In this document: positions 61,993 to 64,000 of the stretch, piece by piece | Layout: every line of letters starts with the position of its first letter | Position numbering within the stretch: position 1 is the first letter of the stretch | Assembly: GCA_013398295.1 (NCBI GenBank) | Contig: VZSF01001417.1 | Coordinates: forward strand, 124,001-188,000 | Direction: 5' to 3' | DNA: 64,000 bases | Origin: Chionis minor | Taxonomy: Eukaryota > Chordata > Aves > Charadriiformes > Chionididae | Program-made: the position numbers and the translations under genes | The notes under the pieces: model-generated | Told to the model about the DNA's origin: nothing | Database searches by the model: none | Seen by the model: the letters and a program-made list of their open reading frames with translations, nothing else

Positions 61993-64000
61993 TGAGTACA
62001 CGAGAATGGCGACCTCTTCCATCTACACAGTTGTAGCAAAGCGTGCATCTCTCCATTGCTTCAGCATCTGAGCCAAAACCCGCTCAAGTCAACAAGATTT
62101 CCAGACTTAAAAAAGTAGAATCTAACCCTTGTTCAATCTTTGGCTATGAAATAATGCATCTCTCAGTGTTTCTTTATCGCCCTTTGCTATATATATATAT
62201 ATATTTTGTTGCCCAGGCACTGATACGATTGAGTAACCTGGGCCAAAAGAGAATGTCTTGATGAAGTCGACATTGCATGTCTGAATCAGTACTACAGAAA
62301 ACAACAAATGTCACTCTGCTGCTTCTGCCACTTCAGCACCACTCCAAAGGTCACTAATTCCTTGGGAAGCTGCCATAAATAGCCTGCCTTTCATACAGAA
62401 ATGTTCTGCCAGAATTTTAACTCAGAGTCGTCTTATATTTTCACCTTCAGTCATCAATACTTTTTGACAATGCTTTGCTAGAACACACTTTCCGTCTTAA
62501 CACCTTATTAATTCCGCAGCTACATCTTTCCCCACGCTCCCGCAGTAATTGCAGGACTCCCACTCAAGTTTCACTGACACCAAGAAGTGTTTTCCACCCT
62601 AACAAGATGGGAAACTCTTCGTAGTGACATAGCTCCCGTTGGTAGAGCTGTGCTTCTGCCTGTTCCTCCCCAACAGTTAAACTACACAAGCTAAGATGTA
62701 TTTCTATGTCACTTTAACTGGATCCACGCTAGTGCCTTTGCCAGTACTGGAATGCTGCAGGGGAAAAAAATTTACTTCCAAACCCAGTAGTTCAGTCCGA
62801 ACAGGGGTTTCCCCTGTGAGATACGGCCTCACTTAAGCAGCAGCTTTGTCTCTGCTCTTCTCGCACAGGCACCCTTGGTGGGGAACACAAAAAATGTCTC
62901 CTATGAGCATTAAAACAAATAGGGCGCCTTGTAGTATCGTTTGCCACACGCAACAGCCTGTGCACGTGAGGAAATGAGTAATCTCAGGAGAGAGAAGACT
63001 GATTCTTTTGCATATATACCAGCTGAACTACCTATTTCAACAGAAAGTGCATGCACACGTGTGTGTGTGCGTGCATGCAAGAAACAGAGACAAAAAAAGC
63101 ACAAGGGAGAAAATATTGTGTCTACAAGCTTTACTGCTCAGTGTTGCAGTACTGGAATCCAGCTAGACATCCCCCAGCTGGAGAAACCTCCCTCATCCGC
63201 TGCCTGGTGGAACCGCTATAAAAATAAAATAATAATGAAGGGCTGTCTTCTGCATGTCTCTGCTTTCTGACCTCCGTGGGTAAAGTTGACTCCACCACAG
63301 CCAGCACAAGCCTCCAAAGATTATGGAGGATGTTTTTAAAGAAACAAAATGAGCACAGTAAGCCTAGCAAACACTGGAAAACATTACTGGGCAGCACAGT
63401 AAACACTGAGCTGGAATAAGTGAAGGGCTTCGCTTCAGGGAAAATACTGCGAGTAAAAGAAAAGGCACATGAAAGCAGCCATTCAGAAACCTCTTAATCA
63501 GATGTAGATATGTCTTCAGAATATGATAAAACAAGGACATGAATCCCATACCCTGCCCCTTGATCCATCAAACGTGAACCTGGTTGGTTCAGAAATATAA
63601 AGGCTTAGAAGGAATTAATGCATCTCACTGGATGGACCAGGTATTTAAGACCAAATAATTATCCTCAAAAAAAAACCCCATTGAAGATGCTTCTTTGAAA
63701 TGTTTCATACAGCCTTTTCATGCTTGCAAAAATTTATACCACTGGAAATAATCTAGGGGATAAAAATCAAGACATAAACCCTAAAAAGTATGCTACCTAA
63801 GGGATGAATACTGTAATTATATAAAACCTGTTAATGGTACTTAATAATGTGTAGCCTACCTGGAATCGATAGAACTAACTCAGCAGGCAGAGAGCAAAAT
63901 CTGTACCTTAATTTCTTTTCTTACTTAAATTAAAAGGCTCATTTTCTGTAGGATTTTCAAGGTCCTTGTAAGCTTCTCGCCCTTATCCTTACCCTTACCC
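61993..64000. other. Non-coding stretch, nothing recognised
   Basis: AT-rich unique DNA with a (TA)n patch at about 62188-62204 and a (TG)n patch near 63056-63078. Two CACGTG words occur (62963-62968 and 63056-63061). No gene is recognised, and no polyadenylation signal clearly belonging to the candidate exon at 61792 was identified. Confidence 0.55.

Noticed and set aside
63217..63224. TATAAAAA as a TATA box
   Set aside because: An ATG follows about 11 bases after it, which is too close, and such AT-rich words are common here.
63979..64000. Telomere-like CCCTTA/CCTTACCC repeats at the end of the window
   Set aside because: The vertebrate telomere strand is CCCTAA. These few imperfect CCCTTA units are not telomeric.
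1..64000. tRNA, rRNA or CRISPR features
   Set aside because: No tRNA B-box words with matching clover-leaf, no rRNA-like sequence and no regularly spaced repeats were seen.

Overview
The window looks like vertebrate nuclear DNA, most probably from a bird. Five things point that way. There are no bacterial-type gene arrays, and the longest open frames are about 170 codons, scattered and unrecognisable. Base composition is AT-rich and punctuated by short CpG-rich islets. Interspersed repeats are sparse, and the recognisable ones are CR1 LINE remnants, the dominant repeat of birds and other sauropsids. Poly-A/poly-T runs and short microsatellites are common. No mammalian SINE (Alu, B1, tRNA-SINE) was noticed. 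Two single 'n' bases show that this is a draft assembly with tiny scaffold joins.

No protein-coding gene, tRNA, rRNA or CRISPR array can be called with confidence. The open frames on both strands are best read as chance. The stretch is either intergenic or part of a very large intron. A few exon-like islands are recorded as weak candidates. The best is a + strand pair at 60778-60858 and 61792-61992, which would splice GT-AG with the frame kept. Next is a 107-base islet at 23837-23943 with good splice sites on both sides. A GC-rich, CpG-bearing kilobase at about 57.1-58.1 kb lies upstream of the pair and could be a promoter/first-exon region, but nothing in the sequence proves this.

Layout. 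0-7.7 kb: unique AT-rich DNA with an A22 tract and a small CpG-rich block near 2 kb. 7.69-7.82 kb: the 3' tail of a + strand CR1. 7.8-30 kb: unique DNA with a (GGAGA)n microsatellite, an AT/GT hairpin near 9.06 kb, long poly-T and poly-A tracts, a CpG-rich islet near 14.05 kb, two related ~85-bp repeats (20.47 and 23.46 kb) and a 23-bp tandem duplication (24.13 kb). 29.87-30.1 kb: an old minus-strand CR1 piece. 35.1-36.6 kb: a degenerate minus-strand CR1 ORF2 fragment covering the endonuclease half. Inside it, 398 bases are repeated exactly on either side of a single 'n' (35565), almost certainly an unmerged contig overlap. 36.6-57 kb: featureless AT-rich DNA. 57.1-58.1 kb: the GC-rich block, bordered by a T27 tract. 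60.0 kb: a pyrimidine microsatellite holding the second 'n'. 60.8-62.0 kb: the candidate exon pair and a small CR1 scrap.

No genes can be shown to work together here. I found no convincing undescribed system. The most useful observations are the assembly duplication, the unnamed repeat pair, and the candidate exons, which RNA or comparative data could settle.
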